In this document: piece after piece, positions 5,204-12,219 of the stretch | Numbering within the stretch: the first letter of the stretch is position 1 | How the letters are laid out: every line of letters begins with the position of its first letter | From: a virus | Virus record (IMG/VR): IMGVR_UViG_3300012920_000116 | Span: 1-35,562 of that record | Reading direction: 5' to 3' (one strand) | DNA: 35,562 nt | Made by a program: the position numbers and the translations under genes | The notes under the pieces: model-generated | The model's input: only the letters and a program-made list of their open reading frames with translations | What the model was told of the DNA's origin: nothing | Databases searched by the model: none

Positions 5204-6097
5204 ATGAAAGAATACTTTAAACAATTTCAGCTATCTGAGAAAAACCTAGCTGAACGTAAGCTAAAAGTTACAGGTACAGACATTTGTATTTTAGCTGATG
5301 GCGATCCTGAGAAAGTTTTTAAACTCTATAAAGAGAAGACTAATCAGCTACCGCCAGATGATTTGACGAAGGTATGGCCTGTCATAATGGGGCATATTAC
5401 AGAGACTGCCAATTTAGAATGGCAGGAAATGGAAAATAACTTTCTTATCAGGCATAGACAACAAGTCATTGATGGTGAAAAAGTTACAGACGAAAAAGAA
5501 AAAAAATATAATTTTATGAGATGTACAATAGATGGAGCAATTGAGCCTTATAAGGGTGCAGTTGCAGTCATTGATGCCAAGTTTACTTTTGGTAGGCCAA
5601 AAAAAGGCGAAGAGTACAAGGATGTAATTCCTAGGCTTATGAAATATTATTCACCGCAACTTCATTGGAATGCTTTTTTATTGGAGAACTATTTAAAAAG
5701 ACCAGTTAAATATGGCCTATTATCTTTTATAAAGGCAGGTGATAAACCATTACTTGAAGAAATGAAGATAGATAAAGACTACCAAAAAGAATTAATTGAA
5801 GTTGGTAACTATTTTCATAATTGTGTGGTTCATGGTTTTGATCCAGTCGATTTACCTTCAATACAGGACTTTGTGCCAGAAGGTGACCTGATTCCAATAA
5901 GCATGGAACAGGATGAGAAATGGAAGCAATTTGCTAATCAAATTATTCAAACCGATGGAGCAAATAAAATATATAAAGAGGCCTGTGATGGTCTTAAAAA
6001 GCTAGTGCCTGCCAATGCTAAAGAATGTTTTGGGCATGGTGTTAAAATTAAAGTACAAAAGAATGGAAGTAAAAGGGTAGAAATATGGAAAAAATAG
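5204..6097 (+). CDS. YqaJ-type phage recombination exonuclease
   Basis: A 297-aa PD-(D/E)XK nuclease of the YqaJ viral recombinase type, expected to resect double-stranded ends to give 3' tails for the annealing protein encoded next. Visible motifs are an N-terminal VTGTDICILADGDP block, the GHITETANLEW segment carrying the first acidic residue, then CTIDGAIE and IDAKF, where D and D-x-K are the metal-binding residues (many relatives have E in place of the second D), and YYSPQLHWNAFLLE, the conserved Y..Q....M/L-type helix. It is the first gene of the rightward operon, with a perfect -10 and a strong Shine-Dalgarno. It overlaps erf by 13 bp. Confidence 0.85.
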   Translation: MKEYFKQFQLSEKNLAERKLKVTGTDICILADGDPEKVFKLYKEKTNQLPPDDLTKVWPVIMGHITETANLEWQEMENNFLIRHRQQVIDGEKVTDEKEKKYNFMRCTIDGAIEPYKGAVAVIDAKFTFGRPKKGEEYKDVIPRLMKYYSPQLHWNAFLLENYLKRPVKYGLLSFIKAGDKPLLEEMKIDKDYQKELIEVGNYFHNCVVHGFDPVDLPSIQDFVPEGDLIPISMEQDEKWKQFANQIIQTDGANKIYKEACDGLKKLVPANAKECFGHGVKIKVQKNGSKRVEIWKK

Positions 6098-6801
6098 GAA
6101 ACATTACAACAAAAATGATTGAACCAAAGACAACTGCCAAGCCAGTTGAAACTTTATATGAAGCAAAAAAACGATGGATCATGGGAGCAAAAAGATATCT
6201 TGTTAAGACTGAAAAAAATAGTTTTTTACAGGGTGCTACTTATGCCAAGTTACCTCATGTTCAAAGGTGTTTAGATAGTTGTGTAAAATATGATTTACTA
6301 ATTCAAAACACTATTGAGTTTGTAGATGTAGGTACTGAAGGCAAAAGTATTTTTGTTACCAAGTTAATTCATTTGCCAACAGGGCAAACTGAAATATCAA
6401 GAGTGCCAATTATTTTAACTAAAAATGATCCACAGGCCTTTGCTTCTGCAATGACTTATTATAGACGTATTGTTGGTGCTACAATGCTTGATGTAATAAC
6501 AATTGATCCAAAAATGGAAAAAGATTTCGCTGAGTATCTATTCGATGACGATGACGATGCTAACGAAGCCTCAAATAATGAAGACAATAGTAAAGATACT
6601 AAGTCTTCTAAGTCTGGGTCTTCCAATCTCCTCAATAAAGATGGAGACCCAGATCCTTTATCTTTTGATGAACTTAAAGAGAAAATTGCAAATGCTGATG
6701 AGGATGAACTTCAGGAACTTTGGAGACTGCATAAACCAAAGGATGAAAAAATCATTCAATTATTTAGTGAAAGAAAAAAAGCATTAACTGAAAGGAAGTA
6801 A
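6085..6801 (+). CDS. erf: Erf-family single-strand annealing protein
   Basis: A 238-aa Erf-type annealing protein, partner of the upstream exonuclease (the Red alpha/beta analogue). The core at residues 40-160 has YAKLPHVQRCLDSCVKYDLLI, then FVTKLIHLPTGQTEI, and the diagnostic QAFASAMTYYRRIVGATMLD followed by an acidic DDDDDANEA stretch, equivalent to the Q..GSA.TYARRY...DDD signature of Erf. A Ser/Asp-rich disordered linker (about 160-190) leads to a small C-terminal helical segment (FDELKEKIANADEDELQELW). The pair implies recombination-dependent concatemer formation and explains how the phage can exchange modules. Confidence 0.87.
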   Translation: MEKIGNITTKMIEPKTTAKPVETLYEAKKRWIMGAKRYLVKTEKNSFLQGATYAKLPHVQRCLDSCVKYDLLIQNTIEFVDVGTEGKSIFVTKLIHLPTGQTEISRVPIILTKNDPQAFASAMTYYRRIVGATMLDVITIDPKMEKDFAEYLFDDDDDANEASNNEDNSKDTKSSKSGSSNLLNKDGDPDPLSFDELKEKIANADEDELQELWRLHKPKDEKIIQLFSERKKALTERK

Positions 6802-6802
6802 A

Positions 6803-7057
6803 ATGGAAGAAAAAAAATTAATCAAGTATGGTACAGATGATTTTACTGTATCAATAAATAAAAATGAAAAGACTGAGGACTGGCATTGCGACTGGAGTTG
6901 CAAAATAGTTCTTGATAATGGCAAGGTTTTATGGGCAAACCTTTACAACAAAAATGACAATTGGATGGCAGGTAAAATCAAAGTAGATGAGACTAAGCCA
7001 GTTGAAAATAAAAAAGAGGAAGAAAAAGAAGACGATGGCGATGAAATCCCTTTCTAG
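6803..7057 (+). CDS. Small SSB-like protein with acidic DEIPF tail
   Basis: An 84-aa protein with an apparent short beta-barrel core (residues 8-62, rich in alternating hydrophobics, Trp and Lys: WHCDWSCKIVLDNGKVLWANLY). A Lys/Glu-rich linker follows, and the protein ends in DDGDEIPF. The terminal DxIPF with preceding acids matches the C-terminal tip of bacterial SSB (DDDIPF), which docks host recombination and replication proteins. The core is shorter than a canonical OB-fold SSB and I cannot assign it to a family. Its position after the exonuclease and Erf genes supports single-strand binding. RBS AAGGAAG. Confidence 0.7.
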   Translation: MEEKKLIKYGTDDFTVSINKNEKTEDWHCDWSCKIVLDNGKVLWANLYNKNDNWMAGKIKVDETKPVENKKEEEKEDDGDEIPF

Positions 7058-7391
7058 AACTTTCTTTTTAAATAAGGCAGGATCACTTATTACAGGTGAT
7101 CGGCAAAAGGCTTATGGTGATGCCGAAATAAACTTCGGCAGAACCGCTAAGTTCTGGCAAACATATTTAGAGGGTAGAGACTTAGAAAAAGACCCTCTAA
7201 AGCCTCATGACGTAGCTATATTAAATCAGCTACAGAAAATTTCTAGGATTGCAAACGATTATAAAAAAGTTGATAATTGGATAGACTTAGTAGGGTTTTC
7301 TGCCCTTGGCGGAGAACTAGCTTGTAAGGTGAGGAAATATGTTAGAAAAAATGTGTTTAAGATGCAAAGTGAAAATGAACCCAATGGCTGA
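7035..7391 (+). CDS. DUF6378 (MazG-like-region) phage protein
   Basis: The start is placed at ATG 7035 (118 aa, ATG 7041 also possible). The upstream extension to 6987 only shadows the SSB-like gene in another frame. The core reads ITGDRQKAYGDAEINFGRTAKFW, then DVAILNQLQKISRI and NWIDLVGFSALGG. This is the R..YGD...F....W / D....K..R / D...D..GY pattern I associate with DUF6378 phage proteins, all-alpha and often compared with MazG-type nucleotide pyrophosphohydrolases. The activity is not established by sequence alone. It overlaps the 3' end of the SSB-like gene and the 5' end of the zinc-ribbon gene, so it is tightly coupled. Confidence 0.75.
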   Translation: MAMKSLSRTFFLNKAGSLITGDRQKAYGDAEINFGRTAKFWQTYLEGRDLEKDPLKPHDVAILNQLQKISRIANDYKKVDNWIDLVGFSALGGELACKVRKYVRKNVFKMQSENEPNG

Positions 7392-7548
7392 ACAGGATCA
7401 ATTTCGCTGTCCAGTTTGTTATACAGTTTCTGAAATAGACCCAGAGGAATATATATTTAGAGATGATCCGAGGGCGCTGAAGGAAAAAGATTATGGCAGG
7501 TACATTCGTAAAAGTACCGATGTTTTAAAAAAAACGGAGATAGATTAA
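7339..7548 (+). CDS. Zinc-ribbon protein, 69 aa
   Basis: Overlaps the previous gene by 53 bp but has a strong ribosome site (GTGAGG, 6 bases before ATG). MCLRCKVKM (CxxC, residues 6-9) and FRCPVCYTV (CxxC, residues 24-27) form a four-cysteine zinc ribbon of the kind seen in RNA polymerase subunits and small DNA-binding proteins. The rest is charged and probably helical (DPRALKEKDYGRYIRK). No specific function can be assigned. Transcription or recombination accessory roles are possible given the operon. Confidence 0.8.
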   Translation: MLEKMCLRCKVKMNPMAEQDQFRCPVCYTVSEIDPEEYIFRDDPRALKEKDYGRYIRKSTDVLKKTEID

Positions 7549-7550
7549 TT

Positions 7551-7760
7551 ATGTCACACTTAAAAATATCAAATCATGAAATAGAATTATTTATTAGAGG
7601 CATGAGAGTCTACAAAGACAAATTATGGGAAGATCATCCTTATGATTATTCATACAATCATGAGATATCAAAAGAAAAAAGATATGTCGATCAGACCATT
7701 GGTAAAATGGAAAATGAATTAAAGGTTAGGGCAATGAGGCCTCATAGAGTGACCGCCTGA
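7551..7760 (+). CDS. 69-aa hypothetical protein
   Basis: Starts 3 bp after the zinc-ribbon gene; its stop TGA overlaps the next ATG (TGATG). The product is rich in Tyr, His and charged residues (LFIRGMRVYKDKLWEDHPYDYSYNHE), with no cysteine, signal peptide or membrane segment. Not recognised. It is likely real because it fits exactly between coupled genes of the rightward early operon and has the same base composition as its neighbours. Confidence 0.7.
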   Translation: MSHLKISNHEIELFIRGMRVYKDKLWEDHPYDYSYNHEISKEKRYVDQTIGKMENELKVRAMRPHRVTA

Positions 7761-7954
7761 TGTTTAAAGCAATAGGATTAATTTGTTCTGCTTGGATTGT
7801 AAATGGTGAGCCTAAACAGGCTTGTTATACTCATAAATTTAGGTGGGAGTTTGAAACTAAAAGAGAATGCCAGATTAGATTTTTACACTACAGAACTAAA
7901 GAAAAACCAATATGGCAAAATATTGTTTTAGGCGAATGTTTTAAGGATAAATAA
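7760..7954 (+). CDS. 64-aa exported cysteine-containing small protein, paralogue 1
   Basis: Begins MFKAIGLICSAWIV, a short hydrophobic signal- or lipobox-like N-terminus. Cysteines are at residues 9, 22, 37 and 60. The late-operon gene at 12010-12219 starts almost identically (MFKAVVVACSMII) with cysteines at 9, 17, 35 and 60, so the two are probably paralogues: small periplasmic or membrane-attached proteins with two disulfides. Function unknown. One copy is expressed early and one within the lysis region. Start overlaps the previous stop. Confidence 0.7.
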   Translation: MFKAIGLICSAWIVNGEPKQACYTHKFRWEFETKRECQIRFLHYRTKEKPIWQNIVLGECFKDK

Positions 7955-7957
7955 ATA

Positions 7958-8791
7958 ATGAGTTTTAAATTACCAAAAGAAAAGGTTTTAATTAGTTTTA
8001 GTGGTGGTCGAACTAGTGGGTATATGCTGTATAAAATAATTGAAGCTAATAATGGTTTAAACTCAAATGTAAAAGTTACTTTTGCTAATACTGGTCGTGA
8101 GATGCCAGAAACTTTAGATTTTGTTCAACAATGTTCAGAAAAATGGAGTGTTCATATAGATTGGCTTGAATTTGATTATAAATCTGTAAACAAAAATAAA
8201 AACAAATATTCATTTAGAGAAGTTTCACACAATTCTGCTTCAAGAAATGGAAAGCCATTTATTGATATTATTAAAGCAAAAAAAACTTTACCAGATGCTT
8301 TACAAAGATTTTGCACAGTTGAATTAAAAATTAGAACAATTACAAGATTTCTTAAATCACTTGGTTGGCAAAGTTGGATAAACACAATAGGCATTAGAGC
8401 AGATGAAAGTCATAGAGCAAAAGAATCAAGACAAAAAGAGTTTGTGAATTGGTTTCCTTTATTAGATAACAAAACAACAAAACAAGATATTTTAGATTTT
8501 TGGAAAAAACAAAGTTTTGATCTGAAAATAACTCGTGGGTTTGGAAATTGTGATGGTTGTTTTTTAAAAAGTGAAAGAACTATTTCGGTACTTTGGAAAA
8601 TGCACCCAGAAAGGGCAAAATGGTGGAGTGATTTGGAAAAATTAAGACATGGTCTTGATAAAAGAAAAAGACAATTTCATAAAGCAAGAACCTATGAACA
8701 AATTGGTCAATTTGTAGAACAGCAAGGCGATTGGATTTTTGACAATGAAGATGCTTTATGTCAAGCAAATGATGGAGAATGTACAATATAA
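7958..8791 (+). CDS. PAPS-reductase-family PP-loop enzyme
   Basis: A 277-aa member of the phosphoadenosine phosphosulfate reductase superfamily. The N-terminal ATP-pyrophosphatase PP-loop is SGGRTSG at residues 15-21. ANTGREMPETLDFV (43-56) is the family's conserved strand-2 motif, and IGIRADESHR follows near 144-153. C119, C198 and C201 (GNCDGC) give a C-x78-CxxC spacing like Fe-S-containing members, and the protein ends in DGECTI, reminiscent of the CysH ECGIH active-site Cys. Relatives in phages are common but their substrate is not settled; sulfur or nucleic-acid modification is possible. Last gene of the operon. By eye it is more A+T-rich than its neighbours, suggesting later acquisition. 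Confidence 0.82.
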   Translation: MSFKLPKEKVLISFSGGRTSGYMLYKIIEANNGLNSNVKVTFANTGREMPETLDFVQQCSEKWSVHIDWLEFDYKSVNKNKNKYSFREVSHNSASRNGKPFIDIIKAKKTLPDALQRFCTVELKIRTITRFLKSLGWQSWINTIGIRADESHRAKESRQKEFVNWFPLLDNKTTKQDILDFWKKQSFDLKITRGFGNCDGCFLKSERTISVLWKMHPERAKWWSDLEKLRHGLDKRKRQFHKARTYEQIGQFVEQQGDWIFDNEDALCQANDGECTI

Positions 8792-8801
8792 AAAATAACT
8801 T

Positions 8802-9980
8802 TTACCTCAACTTTCTATACAATTCATCGGCCTCAGATGAACTTCTAGCCTGTTCAAGATCAACTAATGTGTAATTAGTCTCGGCAGTATTTGATAGCTT
8901 ACTATGCCCCATTCTGGCCTTCCTGATATGTGGCGGTACTAATGCTATCAAAGAAGTATTAAAATACTTTCTAAAGCCACCGATGCCATGATACTCAACA
9001 CCTGCATTCTTACAAATAATTCTAAGTGTTCTTCTCATTTGATCCTGACAAAATGGCTTCCTGTTGTATCCATCATTTATACTTGCTTCGCTTGGAAAAA
9101 TTGGGTCATTAAGTGTATCTCCAAACCTTTCAGAATTTAACTGCCTAAAGTATGCTCTTAATTTGTGTCTAAACTCAGAAGGCAAACCTAACACTCTTTT
9201 TCTGAAACTAGTCTTAGTCTTTTGCTCATTACCTTTATTATCGACAGTTCTAGCTACAAGTAATTGGTTGTTGTCAAAGTCTAAATCAGACCACTTTAAA
9301 CCCTGTAATTCGTTAGCTGACAGGCCTGTAAAAGTAGCCAGATTAATGAAACACTCCATATATAAACTTGTTTTTACTCGAAGTAATTTAGTAATGTCGG
9401 CCTCAGAATATCCACCCCTTTGATTCTCTTCACCCCTGACCTGTATTCTACTATTAGAATTGTTAGGATTGTTTACAATAAAACCTTTATCAATGGCATA
9501 TTTAAAAACCATATTAAGGGTACTAAGGCAATGAAGGATAAGTTTCTTAGACTTATTCTTATCGGCCAGATGATTTACAAATAAGTTCACATCACCAGTT
9601 GTAATATCCTTGACTGGCTTCTGGCCAAAGAATGGATTTAAATGTAGTTTAATGTGCCTTACATCGTTGTCCTTGGTTCTTTCACTAATGCCATTGACTT
9701 TACGACCTACCGCCATCTTTCTGGCTTCTATGGCCATATCAGCTACACTTTCAAACTTACCCTCGGCATATAGCTGATTGTAACTATCCAGAGAATTAAT
9801 TAAGTCCTGTCTCTTAGCTTCCAGTTCAGACTTATTTTGATTGGTCATTCTAGAATATTTATCAGGGTACTGGCCTGTAATTCTACACTTCATTTTATAG
9901 TTGAAAGCATAGGACTGAAACTCCTTCCCATGCTTCATACCTTTTAAAACAAATATATTTCCTACTTTATAATTAGTCAT
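8802..9980 (-). CDS. int: Tyrosine recombinase (integrase), divergent active site
   Basis: A 392-aa tyrosine-recombinase-type integrase: an N-terminal arm-binding-like region, a SAM-like core-binding domain (residues 75-175) and a catalytic domain (190-392). Conserved features are the beta-hairpin lysine (KTKTSFRKRVLGL, 254-266), R337 in GGFRKYF, H359 in MGHSKL and the nucleophile Y370 in TNYT. Two catalytic positions look altered: box I reads TGLSANEL (S221 where TGLRxxEL is expected), and the His normally two residues before the second Arg is Gly. It may be inactive or unusually adapted. Last gene of its operon, converging on the PAPS-reductase-like gene with a 10-bp gap. No attP is recognisable beside it. 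Confidence 0.85.
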   Translation of the reverse strand: MTNYKVGNIFVLKGMKHGKEFQSYAFNYKMKCRITGQYPDKYSRMTNQNKSELEAKRQDLINSLDSYNQLYAEGKFESVADMAIEARKMAVGRKVNGISERTKDNDVRHIKLHLNPFFGQKPVKDITTGDVNLFVNHLADKNKSKKLILHCLSTLNMVFKYAIDKGFIVNNPNNSNSRIQVRGEENQRGGYSEADITKLLRVKTSLYMECFINLATFTGLSANELQGLKWSDLDFDNNQLLVARTVDNKGNEQKTKTSFRKRVLGLPSEFRHKLRAYFRQLNSERFGDTLNDPIFPSEASINDGYNRKPFCQDQMRRTLRIICKNAGVEYHGIGGFRKYFNTSLIALVPPHIRKARMGHSKLSNTAETNYTLVDLEQARSSSEADELYRKLR

Positions 9981-10287
9981 TTTCTTTCCCCTCTAAGAAT
10001 TGAATTTCACCGCTAGGTAGTTGAACCATTAGTTGCTTACAACCAATGGCCAATTGTGCAAACTCACAGACAGAAAGAAATTTTTTTGTATCTTTCTCTG
10101 CAACTGCAACTTCAATTTTGACACAAGATAAAGTCCTAGGATCTGTAACAGACCTGCCCTTGACTTCGTAATAAGTGCAACCATCAAAATGTAACAATAG
10201 TTGATCACAAACAATTCTTACTGACTGCAAGAATGCATCCTCAAATTTATCCTGTCTTGGTAAAATCATGAAAGCTATTTTTTTCAT
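9973..10287 (-). CDS. 104-aa hypothetical protein upstream of integrase
   Basis: Overlaps the integrase start by 8 bp and shares its own start base with the stop of the 10287-11177 gene, so it is translationally coupled on both sides. It begins MKKIAFMILPRQDKFEDAFLQ, with a CTYYEVKGR segment and an alternating hydrophobic C-terminal half (VKIEVAVAE, KQLMVQLPSG) that suggests an alpha/beta fold. Contains four cysteines without a metal-site pattern. Not recognised. Association with integration or its control is positional only. Confidence 0.7.
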   Translation of the reverse strand: MKKIAFMILPRQDKFEDAFLQSVRIVCDQLLLHFDGCTYYEVKGRSVTDPRTLSCVKIEVAVAEKDTKKFLSVCEFAQLAIGCKQLMVQLPSGEIQFLEGKEND

Positions 10288-11177
10288 TATGCCACCTCTT
10301 TTGATAAAATTTCTTTTACTTTAAGTCTCTGCAATCTAGTCTGCTTGAGTACACACTTGTCAAAAGTTTTAGGTGCATAGCTTGTATGCTCTTTTACAAA
10401 GCCAGTAACGACCACTTTGTCACCCTTCTTAACTAGTTTCCAATCACTATCTTTAAGAACTGTTGAGCCTTTATAAATAAAAACATTACCAGTTTGATCA
10501 ACAAAAGTGTAAATGTTAACTTCACCCCAATATCCATTGAAACTTGCGAAACGAGTATGAGTTAGTTCTAACTCAACTTTCTCACCAATGTTACCAACAT
10601 ATTGAGATGCTTTAGCTTCTTGAATAAATTTACCTCTCCAACACTTAGTTTTGATTGGTAAAGATCTAGCCTTCTTGTAAGATTTCTTTCTTCCCTTTAT
10701 AGCCTTGAAACGAAGTCTGTCAGACAATGCCTCTTCAAATAAAGTTCTGATCTCACTTTTGTCAGACCAATCCCATCTTTCAGACATTCTTTGAAACCAG
10801 TTTACGTCACCACAAATTTTTCTCCATCTTTCTGCCCAAACCTTTTCAGCCTTAAGTTCCTCTGGAGTTTTGTAGTCAAAACCTCTTTGAGCCTCTTTCT
10901 CAGTAGTAAGGTGAAGTATTTTAGAAACTTTCCATTCTTCACAATACTTCTTGGCTTTCTCATTAGCCTCTTTGAAGTCAGTAGATAGATTTACAAGGTG
11001 ATGAGTTCTAAACTCATCCCTTGGAATAGGTCTGCCAATTTGGTCTTTACCCCAAACTGTTTCAACCCAATTGACGTACAAACAAAATACTTTGTACTCT
11101 GAACCTAACCCTACATAGAGTGATGACAATCTATCACAACTAGTAACGAAATCTTTTGCATATCTTAAATTATTCAT
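10287..11177 (-). CDS. 296-aa protein with C-terminal OB-fold-like domain
   Basis: The start is ATG 11177 (MNNLRYAK) because GGAG sits 7 bases upstream; the TTG at 11189 would place the ribosome site inside the gene. Residues 1-120 are charged and helical. A basic segment near 160-185 (RKKSYKKARSLPIKTK) leads to a beta-rich domain (200-290) with VGNIGEKVELEL, a FVDQTGNVFIYKGS strand pair and KKGDKVVVTGFVKEHTSY. This strand order resembles the OB-like domains that recur in phage primase and DNA-binding proteins (G.K....GTVK.H..Y). Nucleic-acid binding is a fair inference; no enzyme motif is seen. Middle gene of the integrase operon. Confidence 0.72.
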   Translation of the reverse strand: MNNLRYAKDFVTSCDRLSSLYVGLGSEYKVFCLYVNWVETVWGKDQIGRPIPRDEFRTHHLVNLSTDFKEANEKAKKYCEEWKVSKILHLTTEKEAQRGFDYKTPEELKAEKVWAERWRKICGDVNWFQRMSERWDWSDKSEIRTLFEEALSDRLRFKAIKGRKKSYKKARSLPIKTKCWRGKFIQEAKASQYVGNIGEKVELELTHTRFASFNGYWGEVNIYTFVDQTGNVFIYKGSTVLKDSDWKLVKKGDKVVVTGFVKEHTSYAPKTFDKCVLKQTRLQRLKVKEILSKEVA

Positions 11178-11179
11178 AA

Positions 11180-11455
11180 TTATCTCCAAACTCTATTGTT
11201 AACATCACTTGCCCAATTGCTTTCATATCTAGGCTTACCATCATTACAAGCCTTGATAATACCAATCATAATGCCATGAACATTGAAACCACGATTGTCG
11301 CAATAAACAGTATCGTAATGAGTGCCATCTGCATGACAAACTTGTATCTTAGCAACACCACCAAATTTTTTGATGATTGCAGAAACACCAGTTTCCTTGT
11401 GTTGAAAAGCATTTTTCATGGTTCTTTTTAAATTTTGGTAACCATTTTTTCTCAT
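11180..11455 (-). CDS. 91-aa hypothetical protein, first gene of integrase operon
   Basis: A very strong ribosome site (GAGGAG, 7 bases before ATG), the same TTGAGGAGATT leader as the exonuclease gene at 5191-5201. The basic N-terminus (MRKNGYQNLKRTMKNAF) is followed by a compact beta-rich region with GTHYDTVYCDNRGFNVHG. Not recognised. It is the promoter-proximal gene of the leftward operon that ends in integrase, so it could be a small regulator, but no HTH is evident. Confidence 0.72.
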   Translation of the reverse strand: MRKNGYQNLKRTMKNAFQHKETGVSAIIKKFGGVAKIQVCHADGTHYDTVYCDNRGFNVHGIMIGIIKACNDGKPRYESNWASDVNNRVWR

Positions 11456-11478
11456 AAAATCTCCTCAATAAATAAAGT

Positions 11479-11515
11479 TACATATAGTATATATGTATTT
11501 ATGCTTTCAATGCAA
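11479..11515 (-). promoter_or_regulatory. Promoter and palindromic operator of the integrase operon
   Basis: On the minus strand TTGCAT (11515-11510) is followed after 18 bases by TATACT (11491-11486). The -10 box is embedded in a palindrome, TACATATA and TATATGTA separated by 3 bases (11479-11497). An operator overlapping the -10 would give direct repression. The leader continues to GAGGAG and the ATG at 11455. Confidence 0.6.
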
Positions 11516-11546
11516 GTTATTTGACGAAAAAAAATGTAAATTAGGC

Positions 11547-11580
11547 AAAAAAAAATCCCCAGAAACCGAAGCCTCTGGGG
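11547..11580 (-). terminator. Late-operon terminator with UUCG tetraloop
   Basis: The minus strand forms a continuous 10-bp stem CCCCAGAGGC/GTTTCTGGGG (two G-U pairs) closed by a C(UUCG)G tetraloop, followed by A and nine T. It is an unusually stable intrinsic terminator 32 bp beyond the holin stop codon and marks the end of the late transcript, separating it from the integrase-operon promoter. Confidence 0.92.
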
Positions 11581-11590
11581 TAATAATTTG

Positions 11591-11614
11591 TTTGGATAAC
11601 TATTTGGGTAACTA
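11591..11614 (+). repeat. Tandem 12-bp repeat, TTTGGRTAACTA x2
   Basis: Two adjacent 12-mers, TTTGGATAACTA and TTTGGGTAACTA, lie between the holin stop codon (overlapped) and the late terminator. The inner 20 bases recur on the opposite strand at 1793-1812 between terS and terL. A binding site for a phage protein is possible; attachment-site arm repeats are an alternative. Confidence 0.55.
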
Positions 11615-12013
11615 TTGTGGCGGTTTTTTGATGTGCTGAGCCACCTTTTCACCTGACCTGCCTAGAACATACCCACCAACTCCAACAGTCAGTAGTGTCC
11701 ATAATTCGTCTGGTAAAGGTATCATCATTTTGCTTCCTGTTGTCACCTCTATTAATGGAAAGATTAAGTAATTTACACTTACAATTGCGGTAATATTTAG
11801 CATCAAGATCGGTCTCCAAGATCTAGCAATCCAACTCTCACTTTTCGCTTCAGCAAGTACAATTTGACTAGCTGATGCCTCAAGTTGTTTTGAATTTTCT
11901 AATAAAGCTAACCTGACTTTGTTTTCCGCATCCCTTTTTTTATCTGGATCTGGTATTGCTTCTTTTACAATGTCACCAACGATTGGTGCTAATGCTGAAA
12001 TTAAAGATATCAT
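11612..12013 (-). CDS. Holin, 3-TM GTA type
   Basis: The start is ATG 12013 (133 aa, GGGAGA upstream), which overlaps the previous stop as ATGA; the longer frame to 12049 is rejected. An N-terminal hydrophobic helix (MISLISALAPIVGDIV) is followed by a charged amphipathic region ending in the typical AEAKSESWIARSWRPILML motif, then two membrane spans (residues about 78-100 and 110-127). This matches the Holin_3TM family of gene-transfer agents and phages, which permeabilises the inner membrane to release the lysozyme. Last gene of the late operon, next to the lysozyme gene, with the strong terminator just beyond. Confidence 0.85.
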   Translation of the reverse strand: MISLISALAPIVGDIVKEAIPDPDKKRDAENKVRLALLENSKQLEASASQIVLAEAKSESWIARSWRPILMLNITAIVSVNYLIFPLIEVTTGSKMMIPLPDELWTLLTVGVGGYVLGRSGEKVAQHIKKPPQ

Positions 12014-12219
12014 AAAAGTCTCCCTTCTTTTACTTCTTGGCATCTCCATCTGGTAGGCTTGAATGACTTCATGTATTTACCAACATCACTAGCCATTTCC
12101 AATGCCCTTACTTTGCATTCGTCATATGAATTGAAAATTACAGGATACTGTACATTTTCTAATGTAATGCAATAATTTGGAATAATCATACTACAGGCTA
12201 CAACGACAGCCTTAAACAT
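12010..12219 (-). CDS. 69-aa exported cysteine protein, paralogue 2 (lysis region)
   Basis: Starts MFKAVVVACSMII, a short hydrophobic export signal or lipoprotein-like sequence, with cysteines at residues 9, 17, 35 and 60 matching the early-operon protein at 7760-7954. It sits between the lysozyme and holin genes with short overlaps to both (8 bp and ATGA). Placement in the lysis cassette suggests a periplasmic or envelope role, such as an o-spanin-like lipoprotein or lysis modulator. It lacks the proline-rich composition of typical o-spanins, so this is a weak inference. Confidence 0.72.
   Translation of the reverse strand: MFKAVVVACSMIIPNYCITLENVQYPVIFNSYDECKVRALEMASDVGKYMKSFKPTRWRCQEVKEGRLL

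Noticed and set aside
6503-6787. 94-codon frame inside erf
   Set aside because: Out-of-frame reading of the repetitive Asp/Ser-rich linker of Erf; no independent start signal.
8792-8801. attP next to the integrase gene
   Set aside because: Only 10 bp separate integrase from the converging gene and its other end overlaps a gene, so no attachment site can sit immediately beside it; the tandem repeat at 11591-11614 is only a weak candidate.
10029-10214. 61-codon frame inside 9973-10287
   Set aside because: Alternative frame of a gene that is coupled on both sides; no ribosome site.
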